Assembly: GCA_017562135.1 (NCBI GenBank)
Contig: QEYB01000936.1
Coordinates: 682,001 to 746,000 of the forward strand
DNA from: Dipylidium caninum
Taxonomy: Eukaryota; Platyhelminthes; Cestoda; Cyclophyllidea; Dipylidiidae
Length of the DNA stretch: 64,000 nt
Direction: 5' to 3'
Each line of letters starts with the position of its first letter. Positions within the stretch are counted from its first letter, which is position 1. This document shows, in pieces, positions 1 through 13,700 of this stretch. The notes under the pieces were generated by a model. It did not search any database. It had not been told where the DNA came from and worked only from the letters and a program-made list of their open reading frames with translations. Both the position numbers and the translations under genes were made by a program.

Positions 1-514
1 GTTTGATCGTCTGCGTCACATGCCTGAAGGTGGTCATTATCCCACCAAATGTGGTCGATTCAAGGTGATAGGAGTGCGAGATCTCACTGTTGACTATGAC
101 AGTTCCTATCCGGACAAGAAAGCTGTGAGTTCTCCAACCTTTTGTTAGGATACTTCACAATTTACTGCAATTTTCAACTTACTTCTTTCCCTATTCTAGC
201 GACTTCCGGTCAGCGCTTCAAGCCAAATGATAACTTTCACTTTTGACAATGGAGTGATTTTGACCCTGCGTACTAGTGGAACAGAGCCCAAAATTAAGTA
301 TTACTCAGAGCTCTGTGCCAAACCGGAGGATAAGTGAGTTCTCATCATCTGTACTCGAGATTCTCGGGCACTCTTAACCATTTTTAATTGTTTCCGTGCA
401 CTTATCAGACGATCGGCTGCAGAGTTACAAGCTGAGTTGGGTGAATTGATTGAATCGATGGTGGAGGAGTTCTATCAACCACAAGAGAACGGATTTGCAG
501 CGAGATCGGATTAG
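1..514 (+). CDS. PGM2: Phosphoglucomutase-2 / phosphopentomutase, C-terminal exons (partial)
   Basis: The 3' end of a gene that starts before the window. Three exons are visible: about 1-124, 200-333 and 409-514 (TAG). Splice sites are gtgagt/ctag and gtgagt/tcag, with phases 0 and 2 that join cleanly. The translation contains the [15 protein letters not shown] and [12 protein letters not shown] segments. The latter is the phosphate-binding loop of the last domain of alpha-D-phosphohexomutases. The DLT..YD.S.PDKKA context matches PGM2/PGM2L1 rather than PGM1. The family interconverts ribose- or glucose-1-phosphate and the 6- or 5-phosphates in the cytosol. The protein ends with a short helix rich in Glu, then [12 protein letters not shown]. 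Nothing looks broken. PGM2L1 (glucose-1,6-bisphosphate synthase) cannot be excluded from this fragment. Confidence 0.9.
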
Positions 515-3500
515 GGTCCAGGTCCATTCTACCTCCCCTTTTTCCCCTCTCGGACACTCTTCCCTCCCCACTATTTTTCCTCTTTCATGTAGCCTTTTGC
601 TTCTTCTGTGCCCGGATATTTGCGGGTCGATTCTTAATACCGGCGATTGTAATGAAAATCTAAGCTGATTTTTCGTCTCGGATAAAATTTTCTGGTGGGA
701 TGGTGACCGAAAAGGAAAGTATTCATTGTGTTGGGCGAAATTTTGTTAAATTCGCCTTCACTTGTACTTCAATTTTCGAAACTTTGACCTCCATTAAGTT
801 CCATCCACAATTGAGCAGGTATACGTGGTCTCAATTGTCACGGTTCTTAAATGGCCCGGGAGGAAAGGATGGCTGTAGGGACTGTAGGCAATTTTTGCCT
901 CAAAGACTCACGGTTTTACCGCTCTTTGCACGGGGATACCAGGTACGGCTCATGCAGTGAAACTATTTGGATCTTTGGTCGTCTGGCATTTGCGTATTAA
1001 TCACCTCGTCTGCTGAGTTTAAGTAGTCACAAAGTGGCGCTCTAATTTCGAGTTTTCATGCCACGCCCTTACCGCTAGCCCAGTTGCCGTCAGACATACG
1101 TCAGCACATCAAATCCACCACCTTAATGACATAATTCGAGCAAAAAGCACCGTCCTACTGATATTTTTAAGTAACAGATCGTGCGACCAGGATTGGAGAG
1201 CGCATTGAAGGAAAAATCTCAAATTTTGCAGTCGAAATGGGGAGAAAGCAGTTAGATAACTGGAGACACTAGTAATTTTACCAGTTGCTGACTTCTCCAA
1301 AGGCTAAACAGTCTACAAAATTCTTGTATCGTCATGTAACCAGCCGCCTCGAGCAAGTTTTTAAGGCGTTCGGTGGAAGCGGAAAAGGCCCCCAAATTAA
1401 CTTACATAATCCATTTTATTTCATTTCTACACCGAGATTAATAGCCCATGCAGGCGTTTCTAGTGCGATCATGGTCACTTTTCTGCCTGGTGATTGGTTA
1501 ATGTAGATAACGAAACTAAATCTCCTCCCCTGTGGCCATAAAATTCCTCCTCCCCTCAAAGTACATTAACAAAATTAAGTTGGAGAATGGCAAAATGAGG
1601 ATTATTGAGACTTCATTCACACTTTAAAAACTCAGTTCAGGTTGAGAATCTGTCCAGCCCATCCCAGCCTTCCAAATGTCCTTTCTCACCAATAAAAGTG
1701 ATGGAAATTATATCCAACGGTTCCGTAACCAAACATAACGCTTGTGGTGGGATGAATGAACCGCTCCGGGAAGGCAGTCACGTACGCAGAGGGGGAATTG
1801 AGGGAAACTAATGGTTAGGGATAAACTTGCATTGAGAAACACCATCTGGAATGGCCCTTTGTCCGGGCCCCCACAATAGCTCATACAATTCGGGTGGTTA
1901 AAAGGACATTAGCTTCTCCATGAACTACACCATTTCGTTACCGACACTCACGATTGTCCTGACTTAAAAATCACAGACCATTTCACATTGGCCATTGCAA
2001 GGCTACTCACCTGACTGACTACCGAAGACGGCGGCGGTGAAACGTCGGTGGTGGCATGACGTGCCTGTCAGACGTCCAACTGTTCCACTTAGCATTCTGC
2101 GGCATTTGTACGTTTAGAGCACAGCGCATTCACCGCCACATGGGCAGAGACAATGGCATCGCCAACCCCAGTCCTAATAATTAATGTCTGTGCTCTTGAC
2201 ACACTGACTGAACCGAAGACGGGGAAGGGTGCGTGGCTCGGCAGAATACCATTTTCCATGAATCTTTATTTCACCCGGTACTTTCGACACCGTCAAGTGA
2301 TTTGAGGGGGCATATTGAAGTTGTATATGGCCTCATTTCTCGTTCGCCGCTTCAACACACACCACATGATAACCCTTTTTGCGTTCATCGGTGTTCATGC
2401 GACTCTATGTCTTGTCAAGCTGATAATGCTGATAGTTGTGGAGGCGATTACTTTTCAGACAATTCAGCACCTGATCACCTTCAAATCCGATGTCCCAGAG
2501 ATTCGCTTGTGTATCTGCGGATTCTACGATAATATAATGAAAGATAAATTGAATGAAGTGGAAGTAGAACAGCCGGTACTCGATCGCGGATGCTAAATTA
2601 CGCATGTTAATTGGGATTGAGGTGAAAATTGGGACAATGCCCTAGGGAAATCGGCGAGTACCCTTCATGATTAAGCTCTCAGATTAAAACGACTATCGTA
2701 TTAGTACACGGCTTTATCGCCGCGCAAGTTATAACTCCTCGTCCTCACTGGGTGTTAGTCAACGCCATATCACCTTCTTTAGATGCTGCCTTCATGAATC
2801 TGTGTTAGAAGTGGGGCCGGTGTGAAGCATCCTTTCCAATTCCAAATCTTCTATATCTGCATGCTACCAAGCACTTTCGATAGAATCTCCCAAAGCTCTC
2901 CAAGCTTCAAGGCATTGCAAAGTCCGCGGTTTTCAATCTCCTTCCTGCAGGTCAGCATGAATATGGTTTTGAGGACCACACGTCCCCCGAGTAGCCTATC
3001 GTGCCTTCGCCTCTCACACAATTTTTCACGCAATTCTTATCCGTACATGAGGCAGCTTTCTCATTATGGCGGATTCATTCTTGCCTAATAAAGTTAATGT
3101 AATCAAAACGTGGTACAGCATGCTGTGATGTGAGGCGGTCGGAGTGGGTAAACATTGATTACTTCAGCAGCTCAATGGTGCCCGCATGGAGCCTGATGCT
3201 TGTATCACTTTTGCAAACTCTAACCACAATCGGGCACTCATTTATGCTTCCACCATTGCCTTCTCAAAAAACGACGTTGTCAGTTTACGATAAAAGGTAG
3301 AAGATTTACGTGTTACGTATAAGGAACACCTATTGACGCTAGACAGCTGAAAGCTGATAGGAGACACGTTGGTCGTATAAAGTGGCGAGAGTTAGTCAAG
3401 TTGAGGGAGAAAAAGACGATGAGAGTGTTGATGCTGCCAAAATTGGGAGGAAAGTGAATAGTTGGCTCAGTCGCGAGAGGCAATGAAAATTATCTACACG

Positions 3501-5345
3501 TTTCAGGGGCGCATGCAATAAAATATCCGAAGACTATTAAACTAAAGTAGATTTTGGAAATTAGTCATTTCAGCAACCATCTGCTTGGAGTCAACAAGCG
3601 GATTTAACATTTTGCTAACACCTGATTGGTTCTCCTGGAAGCCAATCAAAAAAAGGTTCCACTTTATTTGATTTTTTTTTAACAACGCCAATATGGACTA
3701 CGGTTGACGTTACAGGAGAAAATTAAGCTAACGCATTCAGAAGCATTTGCATCCTGTCACGATGTTCGTGTTCCGGCTGGATCAAGAGCGGTTATGTAAT
3801 CTAAGCTCTTGCAGGACATATCAAAGATGGTGGGGGTTTTAAAGCCTCCCCTAAAGGTGCCAAGCGGTAAATATTTGCCATCCTCGTGCCCCACATCTGT
3901 TGCGCCTGTTCGCGTCATAACAAAGTTGTTGGAGAGCAGCCTCTCACCTCAATGGTTTACCTCCTCCTCCTCCTCCTTCGCCCAGCCGAAGAAGGCCTTA
4001 GCTACAACCCTTTCCGTGGCGCGTTTTAGTTGGAGAACTATAGAGAATACAGCTATAAGGATAGGGTAAATAGGATGAATTTCACGAGCCGAAGGAGTGA
4101 AACCTTTTCAAGGGCGCACCCAAACCAAAATAAAGTCGAATTTGGCAGTAGAGGGGGAGAAAGAAAGCGGGCGAAGAATAATAACTAAGGCATAGTGTAA
4201 CTTTCCATTCGGAGTGACAGTGAATGAGGCAAAGCTTTCAAGAAAAGGGCCTCATCGACTACTGATGTAGTGAAAAGAATTTCCCAGTTCTCAGCGTTTC
4301 GCCCTATGCTCTACCAAACCGCAAACCTGCCCAGAGGGTGGGAACAAAAGTTACGTGATTTGGAGAGGACGAGACAAAAGAGACCATCACACACACACAC
4401 ACACACACACACTAGGCTGGAGGTGGGGAGAATTCTTGCCCAGGCTGAAGATTTTTAAGCAAGCGGAGAGTTCTGAAAGAATTCAAGTAAAAACTTTGCA
4501 GTTGAAACCAACTCGTCTCCACCGCAACAACATCTTGACTATTTCAGTCATGCCAAGACAAATTTCCCCAATTGAAAATACAGAACATTGGTTGGGACGC
4601 ACCTTGGCCAGGAAGTAGGGAAGAAGAAAAGACGATTTTCCTTGCATTCCAGACAAATGTGTTGGCGTTGGTATTTGGAGGAAGGAGGTAGAAGCACACA
4701 AATTGAGGGAACAGATATGTGGACAAGCATTTTCGCCATAAACTTATCCTTTTTAGTGCTACTATGTGCGCATAAATATTATCTGTTTGGGTTTGAAAAG
4801 TATGCCTTTAATGAAGATGTAGAACGTAAAGTGAAGCGGTAAGATAGGAGGGAAAGGAATGAAGTTGGCCTGAGACGATCAGGGAGCTGGTGAAGGCACC
4901 TTTAAAGGCGTGTCTGAAAAAGTTGGAAGGATAAGAGACTAAATCTCTAGCGAAGACTGTTCCCAGCAAACAGAGAGAGAGAGAGATCAGAAAAGGTGAA
5001 ATAGACAGATGAACAGAAATAAAGTCAGGGGAGTTCTGGTGTCCATTGGCAGGTAGACGGAGACGGCAGATGAGATTTGGGACTGCAGTGGGACTTTGGG
5101 ACCTGCTAACGCGTTGCGTCAGTGACAATGAATGGGTAGAAAAGTTGGAAATCAGACCTCAATCATTTAGCAATTCCTAAAAACACCACCCCAAAGGCCA
5201 AATTGCTTACGAGATTTATGGAAAAAGGACATCTGTGGATACTTATTCTTGGCATTTATAAATAATCACATACGGAGCAGGCGGTGGAACAAAAATAGGT
5301 TGTTGTGAGGGCTTCACTGATTAGTAGATGCATACGAATAATGAA
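515..5345. other. Intergenic region without recognisable genes
   Basis: No open frame here has coding character or recognisable family motifs on either strand. The only clear structure is a (CA)n microsatellite near 4387-4412. The short frames present lack splice-supported continuations. Confidence 0.6.
4387..4412. repeat. (CA)n microsatellite
   Basis: About thirteen uninterrupted CA dinucleotides directly visible. Two overlapping short open frames read through it as a Thr-His run, which is an artefact of the repeat. Confidence 0.95.
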
Positions 5346-7128
5346 AGCCCGCCATTTCGCTCCAAAAGTGGTGTGATGGAAAATTTTCTACCGCTCCTAC
5401 TCAAAAGCCATCTTCCACCAAGTCAGCGCTCCCTTCCTCAATCCCAACACCCACACGATTCACCACGCTGCAGGTCACAAACACACAGGTCGCAGGCGTT
5501 CCCACTCACCACGTGGTGACTGACCAAATGACTGATTTAGACAAGTTCCTACCCCACGTGCCAACACAACACCGGCAAGTGTAAGGATGTCCGCAGTACA
5601 TCGGTGAGGCTCACCTATCCAACCGCCGATGAGACTGAGCTCTCACCCCGAAGGGGAGGGGGGAGGAAAGGCAGGGGGCGGAGTTGTCCACCACAGCCCA
5701 AATAAATGCTCGAAATGACCCAATCAGTTTGTGTCACTGCGACTTATCAGGTCAGGTCAGTTGGGCTGACAGACGAAGATGGGGTTAATGCGGTCACACA
5801 CACACACACGCTCATGCACACGCGATGCCGTAGCAATTCGCCGTGACATGATGTGTTATGGGTGTGGAGAAGACTTGTGCCTGCAGAAGGGTTGGTGAAT
5901 TGTTTGCAGTTCGGGGGGGGGGTCGGAGACTTGGCGAGGAGTGGTGTGTTGGGCGATGGGGTTGGTTGTCGGGTGTCGTTTCGAGTGTCGGGTCGTTCGA
6001 GCAGATTAAGACGGCGCCTGGGAAGTGAGTTAATTGTTACGCCTGCATTTATGGATGGGCGGAACGAGGAGAAGAGGGAAATGAAGGAAGAAAGGCAGGA
6101 AGGCAGGGAAAAGGAAGGAAGGAAGGAAGGGAAGGAGGAAAGAAGAAAGGAAAGGATGGGGGAGGAAAGGAGGGAGGGTGAGAGGGGGGAAGGAGGCAAA
6201 GTGAAACTGTTCCATTTCGTTTCATTTGGGAAGTGCAGCAGAAGGAGAATGTGTAGAAGAGGTTCTGAGTCTCCGCCACTCACTCCACCCTCCTTCCCTC
6301 ACCTCCACAACTCAGTCCAAGTCAATCTCACCTCCACCCCACTCCATCCCACCCCACCCCATCCACAAGTCACAAGGTCCTTTCTCTGTCTTTGCACCTT
6401 CTTCCATTCATCCACCACTCTTCTCTCCTTCTCTTCTTCTTCTTCTCCTTCTCCTCCTCCTCCTCCTCCTTCTCTCTACTTCATTGTCTCCTCCACTCCG
6501 TGATTGCCTCTCTCACTCCACACCACCATCACCGCTCTCCTCCCACACCATCTCCTCAAGACATCACCACCACTCACGTCTACCACGACTAACAGCAACA
6601 TCGACACTGCATCTGTCCCCCTCATAACCCACTCACTCGCAGGCCCGCACACCTCATTTCCCTCCAGGGTGCAGTCCCTGAGCATTTCCCCCACGGCCCC
6701 TCCGCCCCCCCCCCAACCCCACCCACCCCACCCCACCCCACCTCACATTCGCCATGCCGCCTCCCCACGCTCATCCCCGGCCACCGCCGGGACTCCACGA
6801 CACGCTCGTAGTTGACCTTGTTCGGTGTGGGGTCAGTTATTGCCCCTAACCGCACCAGAATCAGGCGTCCACATGAACACTGGTGTGGCATTCAGACGGA
6901 CAGGAGGGGACTTACCTGCGGCCCCTACTGTCCACCAATTGCGCTTCCATTCGACAAGTCTTCCTTCCTCCTGCCATGAAATGGGGACAGGTGTGTGATT
7001 TGTCTTGAAGAAGATGTGAAATATAAAGGAGGGGGGAGGGGGAGGGGAGGGGGGGGGATAGGGGGAGGGGGGAGGGAAGAAATATTGTGTGCGGTTCAAG
7101 GTGTCAACCGTTGTCAACAGTCAAGTTC
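5346..7128 (+). repeat. Left arm of large inverted repeat A
   Basis: This stretch reappears in reverse complement at about 15420-17127. Landmarks shared by both arms are the block coding for RSKSGVMENFLPLLLKSH (5350-5520 plus strand; 16958-17125 minus strand), a (CA)n/(TG)n run, a GGAA-rich tract, a CTC/CTT tract, a CCCCAC tract and a G-rich tract, all in mirrored order. Identity is high over long blocks, with small indels in the simple repeats. The other end lies at about 7128, in the motif caacagtcaagt. The arm is low-complexity and the open frames in it are repetitive, so no gene is called. It lies upstream of the TRP channel start codon at 7784 and may include its promoter. Confidence 0.9.
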
Positions 7129-7783
7129 AATTGTCAATCACCTTCTTTAATGTTGTCGCCAGATCACGCATTTCCAGTCGTTTTGGCGGCTTATCAAATC
7201 CCACCAAAATTCTAACTAGCCTAAGTGCTTCTAAACAAGTAATCGCCTCATCTCAATTACTTAACCAGTTCGTCTACGTATATTGTGAACTCCCTTGACT
7301 TGGAGGCAAGATCCTCTGCGCCAAATAATGACATTTGGGTGACATTTCGAAAGTACACACACACTAGGATGTAATGAAAGTGACCCTCGTGTACTTAACT
7401 ACTCCGCATACCTCCCAATACAGTAGGTGTGGCGATTTACACCCGAGATAAACTCACGCGTTCAGCATTCATAAATACTGCTTTTCGCCAATCTTGATTA
7501 ATACGAGCATTCTATTCACGCTATGGATCTCAGCGCAATGCCAACAATTACGGTTTACAAGGCAGGTCTGTTTGTGATCGTCTATGTGCATTTTGGAGGC
7601 GTTCTATTCGGTCCCATTTATCTCCTCTCTTTCGCAAATGCCAATTACGCGAAGCGTGCATGCATTCGCGGCGCTGATTGGCTCGCCTGTCGCGCGCTCG
7701 CGCATACATCCGCAATTCGCGCACGCACGCACGTGAACGAGTTTTAACATCGTTCATCAGTGAAGTGGCGATTCGGTTGCAGG
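7129..7783 (+). promoter_or_regulatory. Upstream region of the ankyrin-TRPM channel gene
   Basis: The segment between the end of inverted-repeat arm A and the first codon of the channel gene. It is the presumed 5' UTR and proximal promoter. A CpG-rich stretch with gcgc/cgcg motifs lies at about 7650-7740, just before the start codon, as is common near animal transcription starts. No clear TATA box was found. The assignment rests on position and base composition. Confidence 0.35.
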
Positions 7784-10700
7784 ATGAGCAACAGTAACAT
7801 AGCCACCACCTCCGGGGGAGGCGGCGCCTCCAGCAATGGGGACGAGAGCGAACTGTCTCATTCCCACCAAGCTAGCAGCGCAGACAAGAGGAAGGTGGGA
7901 ATAGCGCTGACAGTCAGTTCAGATCCGTCCCAAACGTCGACCATCTCTCTGCCTAACACACTGGATCTTAAAGACGCGAAGAAGGTTTTCGCATTGAAGA
8001 TTGCGGGAGCATTGCCGAGTGGTGGCTCCTCGCCGGCTAAAATCATTCACGCGTTCATTCATGTGAAGGACTATAAAGGATTGGATCGATATCTCAGCAA
8101 GCACCATGTGGATAGAGAAGTGTTGGATTTTGCCCTTCAAAAGGCCTGTATCGCCTCAAACGCTGAAGCTGTGGACGTCCTGGCCAGTCGCGGTGCGAAC
8201 GTCGACTTTGTCGACCAGTTCGGCACCACGTTGTTACATTTCGCAATGCGTGGAGGAGGAAACCCGGATGTTCTTCTGGCCCTCCTTCAGCACGGAATGC
8301 ATTATCGGGATTGGAGGAATGAGGGTCAAAATCTCCTCATTTGGGCTTGTCAATGGGGCCATTTGGCGATTGTTAGGTATGTATTCGATTTTCGAACTTT
8401 ATTTCTTTGCTCTTTGGTTTATCGATTTTTTTGGGCGAAGCGCGGGCACTGAATGGCACTGGTGTACTCGGCGAGATAATCGATAACCCCCCTGCACGCA
8501 CAAGTGCAGTTACAATTATTACAAATCGATAAATGTGGCAGGCGGAAAATTGGAACCTACCAGATTAGATAAAGCGTGAGAAGTGACATTTTTATGAGAT
8601 TAGAATAGCTTAAACGATGTGCAATATTTTCATTGCGATTGACAAGTTTCAATTTTGTTCAGAATCTTGTTCATTTGCCACCCGTCTCACGAGGTAGATT
8701 TCCAAAAGAGTTCAGGCGAAAGTATTTAATTTGAGTTTTCTAAACTAAAACAAATATTTGAATGAGCGGCTAGTGTCCCCGTTATGAATAAAATATGGGT
8801 GGCGATTGAGAGTCTAATTTGGAATAGAATGTGAGGGATTTAAAATAAAATTGCAGCCGTAAATTAGAATAAAAATAAAATCTTGGCGCCGTAGCTTTTA
8901 TTTCCACCGACAAAGTGAACTTGCCAAGAGCAACTGTCGTAGTTGCCTGATGGACGGAGAGACAGTGAGGGCGTTTGTTGTGTTCATTTAAAAGGTATCC
9001 GGGTTTCGACTTTCTTGAAATCTACCTGCAGAACTAACACAAGGTGTAGAGTTGAATCAGTCTTACCAATTAGCATTGCAAATAGATTCTATTTTCTCTT
9101 CTGTCAGTTTTACTTCTAATACCCTTTCCCACCGTTAAAATGGGATTTTGTTTAAAAAGCAAGACGGCATACCTAGTTGGATCACCCAGAGGCAGTGTGC
9201 TTTTCTGCCTTACAAAACTTTTAATTAAAATAGGCTCCCACGTTACAAAGGCGATGAATCTCACACTGAAATGAGGTAAACTGTATAGTTGGAGTGAAGG
9301 GAGTTCACACGCAAACAGTTTAAACTGTTGAAATTACACCGCCAAGGGAGCGGTAAAAAGAGATTTCCCACTACATGCAGAGAATCACTTCAGTCCTTGT
9401 TTATCTTTTCGTCACACCATGAAATGAATCCTTCCTCCCAAATACCATAACAACCGGTATTGATGAGTCACGTGTAGAAAGGATCATTAAGTGAAGTGTG
9501 CTGCTGCCAACCAATTAAATTGACGGCGATTTTTGATTGGATGGGTCCAAAGCGGGTAATAATGGATGGAACCTTAACTCCAAATGTCAAGTTGAGGATC
9601 AACTCTTGCAAAAACGACCCAGCAAGAAACCAGTATTTCATTCTCCCCATACTTGCTTTCACTCTTTCATCTTCAACCCAATTAAAAGGAGAAATCCCCT
9701 TTCGCGTGTACCATTTAAGTGGCTTATTTAACTGTCAGCCACCTAAATCCTACTACCGTGGCTAAGTTAATGCCTTCGGAGGGGTCATTAAGGAGGCTAA
9801 TGTGGTCACACAACAGCCGATTCATCACTTGGGAAATAAACATCATGTTCCGCGAAGTTTCCCCGGGTATCTCGAGGTCAAAAGAACGCAGGAGCAGAAA
9901 ATCGCATGATAAAAAGTGCGGCCTTTGGAGACGAATATGAACCTAGACCAGTGTGATGTCATTAACTGGATTTCAAACGAATATGTCGTGCGTATGTTGT
10001 CACCGTGACCCGGCCCACCAGTCTTCAGTCCCCGAGATGGTTATAACATCGTGTTAAATAGAAACATTATTGTCAACACGCAAATTCAGGTCATGACATT
10101 ACATTTAATGGCTTAGTTAGCTTGCTAGTTTGAATAATAAGAGATTCGCGACCACATTTCAATACATTTATGACCGAATCAGTTCCACCTGTCTCTTCTG
10201 GGATTTGGGGCCAAGCCTAGTACAATCCGACGTATTCGGATGTTTCGGCATGGAAACCACCCGCGAAACCGGAGGAGGCCATTAGAGAGGAATTTTAGTG
10301 AGGCGGTGAAATTCTCTGCTTGCACGAAATTTCCTCTTTCGTACTTTCCGGAACTGCGTAAGCTTAGTGATGGAGGAATTGTGAAGATTCCCACAAGGCG
10401 AGAGTGGACGGTCGTCTCCAATCAGGTTACTTCCATATCTCAACAGGGCTCCTGTTGTCTCATTTTTTACCATGAAGAAATCCTGCCGTTGGTCTGGTCG
10501 CGATCTCCTTCTCCGCCTAAGGCAAAATCGTCGGTCTTACCTCTCTTCACTCATATCAGCCTTCAGTGGTGTTTTCTTCCCATGTATTAAGGAAAGGAGA
10601 TAGTAGCCGCCATTTCGATGGAAAGGAAGATGCTCCTTCCGTCCGATATCTTCTTCCCGGCCAACATTCGTACAAATACGACACAAGGAAAAGTGCTTGA

Positions 10701-13700
10701 ATGGGAAATCGGTGATACACTCGCAGTGGTGTGACGCTTTCACTAATTTTCACTCCATAGTCGATGCAAAGTCCACGAAGCCGCCATCCTATTGTCAGCG
10801 TCCTATCATGTCTGCGAGGCAGAGATGTCGCACTCTGAAGAAATAAATATCTCTTAACCTAGGTCTGTCTATGCCTGTTATAGTCGTGAAAGCATGTTTC
10901 CTCCGAAGTCCTTCACACTCTGATTTCTCCAGGTTATTCGATGGGATTCTATGTCGTGTCCAACTACTCTTTCAGGTGTCCTGACTTTTCGCCTCCATCC
11001 ATTTTTAACAGTCTAACGGGTGTTTCTCAGGTTTAATTTTTGACATTTACTAAGGCAAATGGCAAATGTTGCAGTACTCCCAATCCCTTTGCCCTGCCCT
11101 CAAAGAGAAATTTCGGCCCGATTTACCATTAGCCTCCACTGAATTGCTATTACTCGGCAGAATAACAATTTTTACCGCAATTTACGCACCTCTGCTGTAA
11201 ATGCCATTCTGTCGGGGCCATAAAATGCCTCTTTTATTAGCAAAGGCGTTAAAGATGGTATCCTGTTGGGGCATTGCATGATTGGATGGCGAGTGACCAA
11301 TCAACTTCGTCCCAAAATCGTGTAATCACAAATGGTGTCGAGGTTTTGTCAGGCTCGTCTGGAGTACGCGTTCCCGGAACTGGGTGAGAAAGACGATTCC
11401 ATGAGGCAAAAAAAAAAATTATTTAGGCGAGGAGGGGCATGGGGAATGTAGGGAATTTGAACGACCACCACTCTAAGACTCGGGGACGTGAAAGGTAGAC
11501 AGAGTTGGTTGATAGAGTGGCGAGGGGACTCGAAGCCCGCAGGAGGATGGATTGACCACATTGCAACCCAACCGACACCTTAGGGAAATAGTACTCTGCA
11601 TCAGCAGTGCTGCTGCCCTCTGCCGAATGTGACACTCAGTGTTGTGGCCTCTGCTACGCGCAGCTGTTGCCCCAGGCAAGAAATTCCCCTGTTACTCGGA
11701 TCAGCAATTATGGCACATAAAGTGGTTTTTCATTTGTGCATCTATTTCAACATCTATTCCAGAACTGACTTCAGCTTCTTTTTCCCATTTCCACCTCGTT
11801 CTTTATACTTGTGGCGTGAGTAATAAAAAATGGTGAGAAATGGATGGAGAGACCGCTCAGACGATCGTTTCTGGCGGTTTCCCCCTTTATACCGTGGCTT
11901 GGGTAATCAAACGTTGGTCAGTCTTGCGTACTCCAGTCGCGTAGGTGATAGACAAAATGAAAGAAGCATCGACGACCGAGTAAAGTCAGTCCACTCGTCT
12001 GTCCGCCTGCCGGGGAGGCAGGGGAAAGTGGCTTTCCCCAGGTGCCATCAGGCAAGAGAGAAATGGTTGGGAAGTGATAATTAGCCATTCTCCCACCCCC
12101 GCCCCAAACCGAAGTGGTAATGGCACTTCCTGACTTTGTTCTAATTGGCCAATTTTCTAGACTACCCCATAAAATGCGAATCAGACACAGTTAAAGGGGA
12201 GGATAAAATTTTTCACACGGTCACTCAAGTTTCCGCCTTTATCTGATGTCTGAATCAAAACACGAACCCCGTCACACACGCCGCCGCGTCCCCAGGTGGG
12301 AATTTTTAATGTGGTGCTCTTCATTCCCCTGACAAGGTCCTATTCGTTGCCTTAGAGACGCACTATTATTTTCACCAGGACAGCATCAGCATGTTGAGAC
12401 ACAGGAAGTGGGGAGGTGCACACGGATCTGCGATGTCGTGAAACATCGCCATTTGGAGTGACGTTGACGCGACTCCGGGTCAGGTGGGAAACGAAAATGC
12501 GGGGGTGGATGTAGTGCTCTAATAAACCCTTTTAATGAATCTGACGCTAGGGAGAAGTAAACTCATTCTCGTGCTCTAGGAAATTTATCTACCCACACCG
12601 AATAGGTAAGCGGATATTGGTGGAAATGAAATCAACGAATGAGAGGCTACGGCAGCTGATATCCGTGGCTTTCCGAAAATTTCCGAAAAGCAAAACCTCC
12701 TGAGGAGGAGGAGAGAATGATTCAAGGCCGTGAATAGGTTCCCAATGCATTATCGGTGAAGATTTCCATCAGTAGTCTAACCTCTTCAATCCGAGAAATC
12801 GCTGTGATATGGAAGTTCCGCGCTGGAGGATTGGAGAGCCTTTTACAATCGAGGTCGTCAAATGAGGCGTGGATAGGGAAGAAGTCGCAGACGCATTGTG
12901 AGGGTGAAGTTTATCGAAAGTGAAAGGAGTGTATTCGTTCAGATGACGGTGACCATAAGTCCGTAACCGCCTTTCTAGCATCAAATCGGTGCGATTAGAT
13001 GTTATTTTCTTACTTTCCGACCGTAGTGTTGGCCTCCATTCCCCCAACCCTTGGGCAAGAATAAATGCCTCCAGGTTGTTTACAGTAAATCGGGAGCCTA
13101 TTTCCCATGTGTCGACCCAAGAGTGTCCCATTTATGTCATACCACTTTCTGTCCATAATCTTTTCCCTGGAATCGTTCGCGCGGCTTGCGAGTGTAAGAT
13201 GTCCGAAAAAGACTGGTGCATTCGCAGCACCCCACAGACCGGATGATCTGGCAAGCTGATGAGGCTACCTTAGCACTTTCCTACATTGACACTGACTTGG
13301 GGCGTGGATGCCCGATTTTATGGCCTGAACTTTAGAGAGCTTTTTTTCCACAGTTCCACGTCATGTCACGGGGCGAAGCAACCCACCTCGCCGTTGAATG
13401 TTCTCCATGCTTGCAAATGGTGTTTCTATTACCACATATCATATTTCTGTAACTGTTCTGATTACAAAATGCCCTACGAGTGGAATTATAACGTGATGCC
13501 ACCAAGTTGTGAGGGAATGCAGCGCTCTAATCGCACTTCCGGCCACTTTTTCAGCGATCTCATCGAGAATCGTGGCGCTGACATTCATGAGGACGACAAA
13601 AACGGCAGGCTGCCCATCCATGTGGCTGCCACCTACGGTCGTCCCTCCGTTCTCTCTTACCTTATCGAGGCATACTCCCGTCGGCTGCGACCCTTTTCCA

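Noticed and set aside
4387..4412. Thr-His repeat peptide
   Set aside because: Translation of a CA microsatellite.
5747..6627. Several long overlapping frames rich in Ser, Pro and Lys
   Set aside because: Low-complexity tracts open in many frames at once; no family motif and not kept between the two arms.
12769..13131. 120-codon minus-strand frame in intron 1 of the channel gene
   Set aside because: No family resemblance, no splice partners and no paralog.
13286..13554. Upstream extension of the ankyrin exon
   Set aside because: The open frame continues upstream, but the ankyrin repeat is completed only by splicing 8376 to 13555, with a tttttcag acceptor at that point.
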